Source of the DNA: Tulasnella sp. 424
Taxonomy: Eukaryota; Basidiomycota; Agaricomycetes; Cantharellales; Tulasnellaceae
Assembly (NCBI GenBank): GCA_019633425.1
Contig: WSUB01000112.1
Coordinates: forward strand, 62,001-126,000
Direction of reading: 5' to 3'
Length of the DNA stretch: 64,000 bases
The notes under the pieces were generated by a model. That model saw only the letters and a program-made list of their open reading frames with translations, searched no databases and had not been told where the DNA came from. Positions 22,016-34,375 of this stretch are shown one piece after another; the stretch's first letter is position 1; each line of letters starts with the position of its first letter. The position numbers were made by a program, and so were the translations under genes.

Positions 22016-23778
22016 TTAGAAGGATTTGGTATTAGAAGAGATGGCGGCTGAGTGGAAGAGAAATGTCGGCTTACTCTGCTCCACAAGGCCGTTTGTGGCT
22101 CCTCGACCGTCCACAACTCCATGCTCCTCAAGCGGAGTCGACTCGCTTCGAAGCTCCATGAGGTCGACATTGTCTATATTGAGAAGCTCTGTTTTCATCA
22201 CGGCTCTCCTGATCCTTGATGGTGATCCATACCCTGGAAGGCGGAGCTTGACAGATCGAGGGCTTCGCATTTTGCCAGAGGAATCGGATGAACTTGGGCT
22301 TGTCGGGAACAGAAGGTTGTTGGAATTGAGGAAGGGTGTTCCTGCGGGTGTTGTGTTCCGACTTGAGCGAAGGGCTTCGATGGCTTCAAGAGTGAGTTCT
22401 TCAGTTTCCGGAAGCCATAAAGTGCGATCTTCCGAGTCAATCGAGTCTTGTCTTCCAACCACACGGTAGACTAATGTGGCCGTATTCAACGTTATGTTCT
22501 CCACGTCAGCGACCCCGCACAACCTCTCCACCCACTTCTCTGTGAATGTGAGAACCGTGTGATCGGGGAGGACGTATACGAATCTCTCCGGCATCGAATG
22601 TGGGTGCTGCTTCCAAGTTTGAAATTGCCTCTGGAGGGCGGCAGAACAATCATCGATAGCAGAGGGCGAGGGTGGACGAGTAAGGATCATCGGAGAAATA
22701 CTCCCCAATGGTGAGCTCCGACTGGTAGGGGTAAGTCCAGATGCATATACTATTGGGGTCTTGGGCCGAAATTGAATTTGATAGAGGAGCAAGAGGCGGA
22801 AACCCTTTTCGATCGAGGTAATTGAAGTCAAAGCGTATTTTGAACCTTGTGAGTTATTCGGGTAGATAAATGCAATTTGGTTTGAACCGTATTCGCTTTC
22901 AACGTCAAGGTTGTGAGTCCGATTATAGAGATAGGGCGAGAATGTTTCATCATCCTGGGGGGTGGACACAAAGTCGCTTTGGATAGAAATGTCGGGTTTG
23001 GTGAATGGATTGCTATTCTGCTGAAAGTTGAGATTCCCGCCCCGGAAACTCGAAGGAAGTGTGACAGCAAAAAGCCCGACTGCCTGTGGCCCATGAAAGT
23101 TTCGGAAATCGCCATCTCTACGGGCAAAATCCCGTAAGAGTTAGAAAGGACAATCCAGGTATTTTGATTTCGTACGACTTACGATCCGGCTCTAGATATC
23201 AACAGCCCGTGAATCTGACATACATATTCCGAAGAACCGCCCTCAGATGCTGTCGCAAAGTGCTTCACTGCATTTTCCTGTGCAACCTGTAGGTGCTTCT
23301 TCCACGCGGGGTTTCGGAACTCAAAGTCCGCTGCTGGAATGAAAACGTTCTGATCGTCCGAGGGTGTTGGGTATAGGTTCTTGAGAAGGAAGAACGACTC
23401 GAGGGACAGAACGTCGGACAGTCGACCGAATTCGTCGATCCACAGGCAAGGCAGCGGAACATCAGGTGTGTGCTGGACGTACGGTCCAGGAATGTGGGAG
23501 GGATTGTGTAGAAGCTGCGTTGGGGAGTCAGCAAAGAATGACAATCCGAGAAAAGTGGGGTCAGGGTGATTTATTGGCGTTTTGGGAAGTTCTTCACATT
23601 CTCGAATCCCGTCGAGAGCTGCTGATATGGTGCTCTGGGGTCGGAATATTATCGGTTTATAAGTAGATATTCTGACAAGGGAAAGGAACGCACCTTTAAA
23701 TCGTCGAGTTTCATGCTGGATGTAGGGCAGGGTAGTTCGAACACTTAGACTTGCGACGGAAATGCGATGACGGCCCAT
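22016..23778 (-). CDS. Degenerate 2OG-Fe(II) oxygenase-like protein
   Basis: Two exons, 23778-23183 and 23117-22016, give 565 codons. The middle part resembles the fungal 2OG oxygenase (prolyl hydroxylase-like) layout: GDFRNFHGPQAVGLFAVTLP, SSFRGGNLNF, a partner strand NQIAFIYPNNSQGSKYAL, then SIEKGFRLLLLYQI. In active relatives the second strand carries the metal His (an ..HEV..VTSG..L.YNL pattern). Here that position reads SKYAL and the HxD pair is not evident, so iron binding is doubtful (inference from memory of the family pattern). The last 100 residues are Ser/Pro-rich. The exon-2 acceptor at 23118-23119 is clear. The first about 90 residues are less certain. It is divergent from the Cys-rich gene at 24635, about 860 bp apart. 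A relic of its 5' half lies at 14509-14896. Confidence 0.5.
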
Positions 23779-23949
23779 ATATACGATGGCCGGATGTTTC
23801 GTGTACGAATCTCCATCGCGACTAGGTGTGTTAACATACTATGAGATATCAAAGGGTTCGACCGCAGGGCACAAAGCGAAGCTTTGCTGAAAGGGAAAAA
23901 TCAGCTATGTGTATGCAGCCCTTTTCCATCAAACCGCTTTGTGTCACGC

Positions 23950-24597
23950 AAAGACTAGGATAAGATTTTGACCTCCCTCTGGCATTGATATTCCGAAATG
24001 AAAATACGTCTGCCACAGTTCAGATCATGCTGAGTAAAATGAGGTGGGCTGAGCGGGAAGGTTTATGCTGGTTGAGACGCGTAAGAACGTGTTGGTCGTC
24101 CCGAGCTCGCCGTGAGTTGTACTTGCACCCGGTTTTCATCATCAATGCCGCACCATGCTATCCACTTAATTTGATGTGATGCCTCGTTCTTAGAGCTAGT
24201 TGGATGAAAGGTGATATGAACGTGCAAAATACGATAGGGTACGTAAAGTTTTTCACCGCGTTCGTTTGGTGACCTTTGCTCGGTGGCGCAAGCGAAGGCA
24301 ACCAGAACGCATCGTCAAACGATGCACGACCACGGCTCAGGCTGATGAGACGTTCAGCTCACGAGAAGAATCCAAAGAAGCTCAAGTTCAGCCTTAAAGA
24401 AGTGGCTGAATAATCCACGCATTGAGGACCACTGGTTCAACGGTTTAGACGAAGGCTATGCCCTATACGACGACAGCGGCGATTAGGGATGCCGTGGGTA
24501 GGACAGCAACTTGCGGGTTATGAAGCCAGTGACGGAGTTTTCGCGAGCTATCCGGAATATAAAATGGATTGAAGTCTCTAGCAGGCTCATGACACGA
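23950..24597. repeat. Source block of the inverted repeat at 13850-14508
   Basis: The 24-kb copy of the inverted duplication; with the adjoining exon of the 2OG-like gene it spans about 23375-24597. In this copy both neighbouring genes are present, so it is the likely source. It contains the TATA element (24558-24564) of the Cys-rich gene, 77 bp before its ATG. Confidence 0.75.
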
Positions 24598-24634
24598 ACA
24601 CGACACAATTCAGCCTCAGTCGAAAATTACACAG

Positions 24635-24923
24635 ATGAACACCGAACAACCCCAAGCTGCTCCTGGAATGAGCATCGACGGAGGCGTTAGTAACTCAAAT
24701 ATACGCGTAGATGATCCCTGCGGAGGTGTAAGCCCCAGTTCGATTGTGGTGTAACCTCTGCATTGTCGTCACGGCTCATCGTCGGTCAAACATCCCTCAG
24801 TTCCTTTGTTTCTGCTCTGGTGATGGCTCTGCCGATGGATGTTGCCCAGACGATTCGTGCTTTGGTGGATGCTGCGAGGCATGCTGTGAAATTCTTGCTG
24901 GCTTGTGTTGTGCTTGTAATTGA
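24635..24923 (+). CDS. Small cysteine-rich protein (71 aa, 13 Cys)
   Basis: Two exons, 24635-24727 and 24801-24923, joined by a GTAAGC donor and CCCTCAG acceptor, give 71 codons ending TGA. The first 27 residues are polar without Cys and there is no signal peptide. The rest holds 13 cysteines, many as CC pairs: DDPCGG, FLCFCSG, DGCCPDDSC, FGGCCEACCEI, LAGLCCACN. The pattern suggests a metal-binding or lipid-anchored (CYSTM-like) small protein; I cannot tell which. It is too short for simple ORF finding. A TATA box (24558-24564) lies at a suitable distance and the promoter region has been duplicated to 13.9 kb. Confidence 0.6.
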
Positions 24924-25558
24924 CAGGAATGGGAGGAGTAGGGGGATGATCGTCGTTGTATATGTTTTCTGTATATGAGCCTTTTCATCGACTTTGGTCG
25001 GCACTATCTACTATGATCTTTGGTTTATAAATGTTTAACACGGGCTCGGAGTCCACATCGTTGGGTCGGAACGGCTTTCTAAGCATACACCGTATTCCTC
25101 AATACCAGCATTGACCACCCAGCGCGCTCTAAAATTTGTTAAATATTTGTCTCCCATGAGGTTATGCTGCTCAAGCCTACTGCTTCATGTGCCCAGATTC
25201 TTATTGGCCAGGCCGCTCCTTAAAGGTTCGCCGATCGGTGCTCTGATGCATCCCATACCTGCCCCATGCAGTGATTTAAACCAAATATCGATGTTCTCTC
25301 TCCGTATTCAAATCAATTTACGGCCCGATATTTCTATCTTGTAGCTTCTGACCCATGGAGCATGGGCTGTCAGTGTTTGGAGGCTTCACAAACCCGAGAG
25401 TACGAGCATTAGCATGAAGCATTGGATGCGGGCGTTTTCCAGGCTTCGACCCTAGACTGAAAATAGCCTGCCAAAAACGGCTCTTTGCACACTCGAAAGT
25501 GTCTATGAACCGAAAGATATGGAGCATGATCGTTAGCCGCTCCGATTCCCTCATAATC
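24924..25558. other. Intergenic
   Basis: 3' flank of the Cys-rich gene; no further gene features seen. Confidence 0.45.
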
Positions 25559-25938
25559 GGGCACCGAGCAGAGCTCGGATAGAAGGGAGAAGTCCTCGGA
25601 GTAACCCTATTATGACCAAGGTCCGGCAGAAAAGACGTGTCGAGGGTTGACATCGGCCAGAAGGTCCGCCCGCGATAATGCCCCGATGGTGAAAATGCTC
25701 TCGAGCCAGAAGTTAAGGGATCAAGGTTTTTAAATTGGAGGGTTGAAGAAAGCGGTTCGAGCGAAGCATCCGCATAGAGCAGGCACCTGGAATAGTCGTT
25801 GACGACAGATTAAGAGTGGACTCCGGCTAGGTATTCCGAAGCATCGTCGACGTATTCATGTGCGATGCAGCGGGAGGGTGCCTTGGTTAGGCGGTGGACA
25901 TGACAGAGCTTCGTCTTCGCTCGGAATCAAATTGACGT
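25559..25938 (+). repeat. Tandem repeat, first copy (about 380 bp)
   Basis: Begins GGCACCGAGCAGAGCTCGG and ends near AATTGACGTC. It is repeated at 26000-26382 with roughly 85-90 percent identity by eye, including AGTTAAGGGATCAAGGTTTTT and CGAAGCATCGTCGACGT. No conserved open frame runs through both copies. A tRNA-like B-box string (GGTTCGAGC) is present in the first copy, but no cloverleaf can be drawn. Confidence 0.8.
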
Positions 25939-25999
25939 CCTACACACTTAGAAGCGTCTGGGAGCTGAAAGATAAGTATGGGACATGGCCGTTGGCGGC

Positions 26000-26382
26000 A
26001 CCGAGCAGCGCTCGGTTAGAAGGGAGAAGCCCTCGGAGTAACCCTATCATGACCAAGGACCGGCGGAAAAGATGTGTCGAGGGTTGACATCGGGCAGGAG
26101 GCCCACCCACGACGATGCCCCGACGGTGAAAATGCCCCCCGAGCTAGAAGTTAAGGGATCAAGGTTTTTGAATCGGAGGGTTGACGAAAGCGGTTCGAGA
26201 GAAGCATCCGCATGGAACAGGCGCCTAGAGTAGAAGTCGACGACAGATTAAAAGTGGACTACGTAGGTGTTCCGAAGCATCGTCGACGTCTTCATTGCGA
26301 TGCAGCGGGAGCTCGGGTGCCTTGGTTAGACCTGACCAGTCGACTCGGCCGAGCTTTGTCTTAGCACGGAATCAATTGACGT
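26000..26382 (+). repeat. Tandem repeat, second copy
   Basis: Partner of 25559-25938, start-to-start distance about 440 bp. Small indels (for example near 26310-26345) separate the copies. Confidence 0.8.
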
Positions 26383-28359
26383 CGTGGGCAGAGGCACGGG
26401 CATAATTTCCGAAGAAACCTAGACCACTCCTGCAATGTCCCGCCAAACGCCGGTGGAATTTGCCTTTCGCACCCAGTCTCGGTTAATCGTGGGCAGCGCG
26501 AGCTGTCAACCAAGATTACCCGATGGCACGCACCACGACTCAGAAAACCTGGCTTGGCGTTGATGGGAAACTTTGAAGGGCAAACAGCCGGTTGTCGGGA
26601 TTCGTCTAATGGGGAAAGGATATGCTAAAAAAAGAACACGTTAACGGAAGTGCATCCAAATGTGAGGTTGTAAGAGACAGAGACAGACGAGACAAGGTAC
26701 CGTCACGGATACTTACTTGACCCACGCGCGTAAGGTTGGCAACAGCCACACAAGTCAAAGACAAAAAAAATCAAATCTGGGCTTAGCCGCCGTGCATGTG
26801 GTGCAGAGCTGTCACGCGGCTGGTGACAACATGGGATGCTCCAGTTTGGGCATATTCTCCTTTTGGACATGGTTCCGCAATGCACTTCAGATCAAGGGAA
26901 ATGGAGCTCTCGAGATCTCTCAATTTCTTTATATATTGGCAGATATTCCGGGAGCTGGTGCAGTGGTCCTGGTGGGACGTGAAGGGGGTGTGTGTTTGAG
27001 CGACGTCGATGTCTCAGGGACCAGCTAGCAGCTGATGTCTCTCATGTCGGGTCTATGCGGGAGGCTTGATCAAGACGGTCCCTTTTGCATGTTTATCCCC
27101 CAAACTTTCGAAGACCGTAACAAACGGCTCCTATTGGTTCCCGGAGCTCTGGCCCTAGGTAAATCCTGGGCGTTCAAGCAGCGCGAGCGCATCAGGAAGA
27201 GCTAAATGGGGGAACAAGAGCACTGGACGTTTACGACGTCTTGACGAGACTTACGACAAGGATCTCTAGTGGCTTAAAAGTGTCCCGTGGGCGCTGGTTT
27301 TTGAGTGCTTTTGGTGTTTGAGACGAGGCTCTTGGGGCCTTAGCGGCAATGTCCAACCCGGCAAAAAGGGTTTGCTGACCTCCACTCGAGACCTGCCTCA
27401 CCTCCCGACCAAGCCCCGCAGTTAGGCTGCATGAAGGCCCGAAATTCTTTGAACGACGTCTCCTATTGAATGTGTGCAATTAAACGGCTCCGACAAGGGA
27501 GAAAGCCCAGCTGGCCAGGAGCTCAATGCACCCCCTTGGAGAAGGCGCTGGATTATTGCGAAGCACAAAGCAGGGGAACCTAAATGTGAGAATTCCTACT
27601 GAACTATCCCGCCTTGAGTTCAGGCCTTAGGAGGCATCAGGTCGCAAGAGTCAGAGGTTTAGCAAAGCTACCTACTTTTCACTATAACAGTTGATTACCT
27701 GGTACCTGATTGGTTTACTTAAGCCTCGTCGTTTGATGACGACGAAGGGGCCAGTGCTGCTGCGAGGAGGAGAAATCAAATCTGGGACTTGGCGGAGGGG
27801 GGTCCCCGGTTTTTCGGCTCGGACGACCTGAAAGAAGACTAGCACCCGGCAGATTATCTAATGCTGTCGTGCCTCCCTCCAATCCAAATTAACCCCCCAT
27901 CTCTCCGGATAGCGCGGGTTTTCACTTGACCTGTGCTTCCCCCACTCACTCCGAACTGGCGATTCTTACATATACCTGGCCAGCCAGGCCACAGACATTC
28001 CGACTCCCCACCCTATCGTCTTGTCTGCCGTTGTCTCTAGACCTCCCTCCCTCCCCCCAGTCACTTACTCTCGCGAACGAGACAAAGACAGGACAAAGGC
28101 TGAAGACTCAACTCTCTTTTGGGGCTTCATACCAAGGCAGGAACCGGCGAAGTAGAACAAGAGTGGAAGCTTTGGCTCTTCGATCGGATCCCTCCTGGAG
28201 AAGGGCTCCCAGCTTCGAACGCCACATCTCCGAAACGGACAGGAGGACACCGTTGTCAGAGAGTCTTGCAAGAGCACTTTCGAGTCGCCGGCAACGTAGG
28301 GAGCGTTACCGAAATCTTGCTGTGGAGTTCACAAGACGAGAGACGGAGCGATTTTGAGA
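26383..28359. other. Intergenic, upstream of the DUF6533 array
   Basis: No supported gene. The frame at 27926-28357 (143 codons) runs into D1 out of frame and has no recognisable content; it is most likely the D1 leader. A short motif AAATCAAATCTGGG(C/A)CTT occurs at 26767 and 27775. Confidence 0.4.
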
Positions 28360-30992
28360 ATGTCTTCCTATGGGGGACCACCGATGGATCCACAGCTGAT
28401 GGCTGCCGATGTCAGTGCCTATCTCTATCGAATACAGACGACGCACTTGGGGATGGGTGAGTCCTCTCTTTACTAAACTCTTTTCCAACCACCCCTCGCT
28501 GGCCTTATGACGCTAACCCCCACTATTGTTTTTACGCCCCTCTAGTCTTGATAACCACCATCATCATATACGACATAATAACAACCTTCGACAGAGAATA
28601 TCACTACGTCTGGAAGACACGATGGTCGTACGCCAAAGTAATCTTCTTCGTGAACCGTTACCTGGCTCCCTTCATGTTCCTGTAAGTTTGACGTGTTCTT
28701 TTCTCTTCTCTGTGCCCAAGCCGGTAGTGAAGGCAGATCATCGGTGATCCGTCGCCTCCACTTGAAGGGTCGCACTGCCTTTTCGACGGTTTGATCGACG
28801 CTAACCTGGATTCTCCCTCGCACTGCGCCATTTTTCCCGCACTCTAGGGTCGAACTTATTAGTGAGATTATCAACCATCCAACGAAGGTTCCACTTCCCA
28901 CTAACCGAAACTCCTATTCTGGACCCCTCCGACTGCTTCATCTTCTCGATCTTCGAACACGCATGCTTTTGGCCGACGTAATAACCGGAATGAATTTTTG
29001 ATATTGGGGTCTCTTTAGGCAGGTTCTCGAATCCACCTTCGATCGATGTGAGCCTTTTTACCTTCCTCGACTAAAAATATTCTCTCGGTTCCGTCCGGAG
29101 AAGCTGTGGTTATGACGTTTACTGACGTTTATTGCCCTTTTCTTTCCTAGTTGTGAGTTGTGTTTTCACGGCTTCGAAACGTCCCAAAATGAACATCACA
29201 CGGTTCTAACGATATCCCCCTTCTTACGCAGTTGCATAAGAATAGGGTGGTTCTTCGGGTTGACATGTGCTGTCGTGATGACCATTGTCTCCTCCGTGCT
29301 TGTGACCCGGCTCTGGGCTGTGTACGACCGGGATCGCAGAGTCCTCGCGCTCATTGTCACGGCGTTCCTGTGCATATTCATTCCAACCTGGATCATCAGC
29401 TTCAGAGGGTTTGCTCACAACCTTCAGCAAAGGGATCTGGATACTTTGATGTATAACTATGCATACTTGGGCATGGCTAAAGCTATGGGCCAGCGGGAAG
29501 TGGATAAAGTGTGGCCTTTGACGAGATGCTTTCTACCGCATTATCCAAGCCAGTATCCGTTTGTGATTCTCGCTTCGCTGTGCTTTGAAAGTGAGTCTCT
29601 TTGGTTTGGGTTTTTGTGCCGAGGCCCTCTTTTCGGATGTTGACTGTGTTGGGTTGACCTGTGTTCGCAGGTAGTGTCTTCACGGCCATGGCGTATAAGA
29701 TGATTCAGGACAAGAAGAAGACTCGTTTGATCGAAGCATTTTATCGAGAGTAAGTATCCGAGGCTCTTGTATTTCGCCGAACCGTCGGAGCTGACGATAA
29801 CCCGTTGGTTGCTAGTGGTGTTATCTACTACATCGTCATGTTTTGTAAGCACTCACGTCAGTTCCGTTGCTCTCGAGCCAGCTATTCACAATTCTTCTTC
29901 TGCGTGTCGAACAGGTTCTCTATTATCTGGCGCCGTATGCGCATTCGCGTCCCGTAACGAGACTGCTCAGGGGATCATGGGGTGGGTCAAACCGTTTTTC
30001 CCAAGGCTTGGAATGCTGAGATCGGTTCCTCATGTTTGGCGCACATGATTAGCTCCAGTTATTTCATTGGAATCAAGTCTATGATGTGCTCCCATATCAT
30101 TCTCCGACTCCGTTCGTACTTTAGTCATGGTGACCCGATAGTCGACGGCCGCGAGGAGGACCCATTCGCACCTGAGGGTGCCGCCAAGCTCGGGAACATG
30201 GACAGCTCCGCGGGGGTAGTCAGCACGATCATCAACTTTGCGAGACTCGAGGCAATGGGAGGGCCTGGTGGTGACGAACCGGAAAACTTCTCGCATGTAG
30301 ACCGCCGACGCCACCACGGTCGAACACGGGACCAGGAGGCAGCGATACCGTTAGATACGGTGGAGACATTGGACCACGGTGGAACAGGTGTGAAGCTACC
30401 GAAGTGGAGTACAGGAGAGGAGGAGAAATACGGCCCTTCAACTAGCGGCGTACAATCATTCGTCGCGTCGTCGACTAGCACTCCCGATTCCGAACCTAGT
30501 GTGGATTGGACCGACCTTCCTGCCCCGCGTCCTCGGCGTTCTGGTCTAGAAGATCATGGTCGACGCCGCCGGAGAACTTCGTTGGATTTCAATAGACGCT
30601 CGGCCGGCGGCCATCGGGGATCTGAACGACCGCTAGAAGAAGTGGGGGAGCGTGGACGACCGAAGAGCATGGATGAACGTACCACGGCGGTGGTTAGCCA
30701 GGGAGGAGCTTATCTGCCGTCGGGAAGGATGTCGCTGCAAGGGTCTTCGGCTACCCATTTGGAGTTGGACGAGTTGACATTGGCGGGTAGTAGAGAACCT
30801 GGAAGACCGAGTCCTAGCCGGCGGTCTGACGAGCGGGGTGAAGAAGACCCGTCTTCGAGAATACTGCACGGCAATTCTCCGCGGCCGCAGGGTCGAGTGC
30901 ATGGTTCGAGGAGCTCGCAGAGTTCAACGGACGACTCCCAAAACGGTCTCGGGAGACCGAAACCCACTGTGGCTGCGGCAGGCGCTGGTTGA
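28360..30992 (+). CDS. DUF6533-type seven-pass membrane protein D1
   Basis: Exons 28360-28456, 28546-28681, 28848-28861 (14 nt), 29019-29047 (29 nt), 29151-29152 (2 nt), 29232-29590, 29671-29749, 29816-29844, 29915-29981, 30053-30992; 583 codons in frame. The DUF6533 signature is IIIYDIITTFDREYHYVWKT then RWSYAKVIFFVNRYLAP. Helices follow: RIGWFFGLTCAVVMTIVSSV, RLWAVYDRDRRVLALIV, and VIYYIVMF. The tail starts MCSHIILRLRSYF and GDPIVDG, with VVSTIINFARL, VDWTD and LELDEL further on. The last exon encodes a long charged Ser/Arg-rich tail. Exon 4 encodes RFSNPPSID instead of the LFWTP of D2-D5, although an LFWTP-like string lies unspliced in the preceding intron (about 28910). No function is known for the family; its topology resembles a receptor or sensor. 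Confidence 0.8.
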
Positions 30993-31798
30993 CGTCGTAG
31001 CCTATCCCGCTTCTTTCTAACTCGGACACTCGTCACTCTTTTTTTCTCGACTATGCCTTTCTAAGTCATTTTGGATCCTGGTGACGTTATATTTCCCTTA
31101 TCTTTATCTGTATGAGTAGTTAGTTGCATCAGACGTATATGGTGCGTTAATCCTCGAACCCTTGTGTGTGCATTACGACCTCGCTGCTCGTTCAGGACGG
31201 TATCTACAGCTGCGGTGGCATTACTCCAATCGTCCAATCGTCTCCTAAGTTGACACTTGCGTAGATTTTCATGCCAAGGGTTCGCCGGAGAAACGGTTTT
31301 TGCAAATCACGGAGCTATCGCGGAGCTGGTCGGCGATCCCTTAGTGACCGCACGTTTTCGGCGGTTGGTCAGCTGACGCTACACCCATGGGGAACCACCC
31401 CGATTCGTTCCCCGACCCGCCAGCGAGAATTTGGCCCTTGGAAGCTCAAAGGGTTATCGGCTTCTAGTCTAGTTTCAAAATTGCAACTCAACCCTTTGGA
31501 AGGGAAGGATCCTCGCGTAAGGAGCTTATAATAATCCCTCCCGCGACCACCCGCTGACATTTCTTCTGTCTCGCCGCCACCTCCAACACTGTATACCCTC
31601 TCTCACATTATAACGACGCATCACGGTTCCCTCCCCATTTTCAACGGCGCACGAAACAGGGAGAGATACAACACCAGACACTCCACACGACGCCGATCGC
31701 TTGTAAGCATACTATAAACTAGAAAACAGGGTTCCTAGCGGCACGGTGGGAGATTACACGTATAGACAACTCAGGGAAGGGTCCGTCAGTCGTGCAAG

Positions 31799-34375
31799 AT
31801 GGCAAGCACAAATGGGACAGATACAACCCCACATTATCGAACTATATTTGAGATGTCGCCAGCAGAGATTGAGGTCATAAAGCAGGATGTTGCTGGATAC
31901 CTCAATGGCTTGCGTGCAGCGCATATCGGTTGGGGTACGTGTACTGGACGTTCGAAATATCATGCTGCCACGCTGCTCCTACTCAGAGCTCCTGGAGGGA
32001 AATCAGTTTCTGACAATTGAAAAAATTGCCTCTCATTAGTGGTTATTACTACGGTTCTCGTATGGGACATAGTCAGGACGATGGACAAAGAGATTCATTA
32101 TGTCTGGAAATCAAGATGGTCCTACGCAAAAGTCATTTTCTTAGCGAACCGATATTTGGCACCGATAACCTTCCTGTGAGTTCTGTCTCTCCTTTGCCCC
32201 TCTTTCCTTTTTGTTTTGCAGCGTCCGTTTCGCCGAGCTGGCGAGTAGGGATCTACTCCGCCACAACGCGGAGTGTGATGTGCATTTCGTCTTCGGTTCT
32301 TTGGTGGAACTGCCGCGGAATGTGATCTACCATCGTCTTCTGTTTTTCAGAGGGACTGCCTTTTTGTTCCTATCGATTCTAACTTCGGACTATTTTCTCG
32401 CCCGCTGACCAAACAGGTTTGAAGCCATCAGTGAGAAAATTTGGTTCCTTTCTCAATGTGCAGAACAAGCGCTAACTTTCTCCCTCCTCCCCCCTCTTCC
32501 TTCCATCACACTCGTCACGACGCAACGCAGTGCTATTTCGAACTCCTACATCCTGGGACATAAATGTAGGGGCTTGTGTGTATCCATCAAACTCGTGCTT
32601 TCGACTAATAAGGCCTCCATCGTTCCCCGTCAATCCTCGTGCACCCTTATAGCAGTAAGTTAGACTGTCAGCCAAGCTGGATTCGAGACTGGTCTAGCTG
32701 ACTGCATCCCATCGTCTTTCCCTTCTCAAAGATGCATCGTCCCAGGATGGTTCTGGATTATAATATGCACTCTCACAGTAACAACAGTCTCTTTCGTCCT
32801 TGCTTCTCGAGTATGGGCGATCTACGAACGTGATCGACGGGTCCTGGTTGGGCTCCTAGTTGGCTTCTTGGCTTGCTTTGTTCCCTCGTGGACTTTAACA
32901 TTCCTCGCTGGAGTTCGAGGGAGCCTCGACGCAGATCAACTCCGTGTCTGGGGCAACGTTTGGCTGTACATGGGGGGTGTCCTCATGCAGGATGGGCTTG
33001 ATGGGTTGGATTGGCGGTTAAGGAAGTGTTATCGATTTCACTTCCCAAGAGCGACCAATAGCATCGTCATCGGGTCTTTGGTATACGAGAGTACGTTTGC
33101 CTCTATCCTTGACTTGACGAGCTCTGTATCGTGCTGACAGCTTCTGCTTTCGTTTAGGCGGAATCTGCGCCGCGATGGTTTGGAAGATGTACCAGGACAA
33201 GAAGAAGACTCGGATTATCGAGGCTTTCTATCGAGAGTAAGTCGTCCGGCTTATCGGCGCTATTGAAGAAGGGCATTGATCGCCCTCGGTTGCGCAGTGG
33301 ACTGGTGTACTATTTCGTCATGTTCTGTGCGTCCCTCCAAAATCCAGTCTTACAGGGAGTTTACTAAGCCGCACTATATATCGATACCTGCTCAATAGTT
33401 ACCTACGCGTCGGCGCTGGGACTAGGCTATGCCTTCAACGATCCGATCGCTCAAGGGTTCCTGACGTGAGTCCACGTCCCCCGTCCTATAGACGTTGCTT
33501 TCAGCTCACGTTACACGTCTTTTACAAGGTGTGGATACTACACTGCGGTCAAGTCGATGATCTGCTCCCATATCATCCTCCGTCTGCGATCGTACTTCAG
33601 CGATGGAGACCCAATCATCGACGGCTTCGACCGCACGGACCCCTTCGAAGAGCAACTCGGAGGCAAAGTGGCCGGTTACGAGACGTCTTCCAGTTTCGTT
33701 AGCACGATCATCCACTTTGCGCACGTTCTCAGTCGGTCTGGCGGAGATGTCGCGTTTGAACTTCGTTCCAAATCCGTTGCGAACGGGCCTGAAGCAGCGC
33801 CACCGCCACCGCCGGCTGACGAAACGCGTACGGAAGCCAGGAGTGGCGCGACCGACTTCCACGTCAGATCAGCCGTTCTGTCTTCACCGACATCTCGTCT
33901 TCGACAAGAACTAGATTGGACGGATACCCAGGACCCACATACCCGACGGTCCATTCTAGGAGAGCCTTCGGGTTCGAATCAAGTCGTGCATACTCCCGGA
34001 TCCCCACCTGAACAGCTGGTACTGCCCCGGAGGCTGAAGCTGTTCCGCAAGCGACCTCACAGCACGGGGCGTGAAGCTTCTGCCTCGGGCTCACCTGGAG
34101 GACCGACGACAGAGCTATTCGCAGTTAGGTCGCTCCGGGATCCTACGGCTGCAGTCGAAATGGGAGACTTGACAGCCGTGACACGAAGCGGAACGATAAG
34201 GAGAGCGATTTCGGATACGAACCTACTTACTGGAGACGACCGGACTCTAGGGTCAACGCCCAGGTCGGCGCAACCCCCTCCTTGGGATCCGCAGTCGACC
34301 ATTCAGACTATGGATGCGGATCATGAGCGCAGTAATACCTCACCTCCGAACTCTGGCCGGGCTGACAGAAAGTAA
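31799..34375 (+). CDS. DUF6533-type seven-pass membrane protein D2
   Basis: Exons 31799-31934, 32040-32175, 32417-32430 (14 nt), 32531-32565, 32653-32654 (2 nt, CA), 32732-33090, 33158-33236, 33298-33326, 33399-33465, 33529-34375; 567 codons in frame. It begins MASTNGTDTTPHYRTIFEMS, followed by the N-terminal family helix (PAEIEVIKQDVAGYLNGLRA), then the DUF6533 core with DKEIHYVWKSRWSYAKVIF. Later helices include WFWIIICTLTVTTVSFVLAS, VWAIYERDRRVLVGLLVGFL and the AFYRDGLVYYFVMF segment. Tail motifs are MICSHIILRLRSYF with GDPIIDG, SSSFVSTIIHFAHVL, LRQELDWTD and AAVEMGDL. Exon 4 is 35 nt, six more than in D4-D6. The frame is kept only by including the 2-nt exon. Confidence 0.9.

Noticed and set aside
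25740..26215. tRNA-like B-box strings in the tandem repeat
   Set aside because: No matching A box, acceptor stem or anticodon arm could be drawn in either copy.
4836..26382. Possible CRISPR-like or phage features among the repeats
   Set aside because: The repeats are long duplicated blocks with introns and eukaryotic genes. There is no regular short repeat-spacer pattern and no prokaryotic signal.
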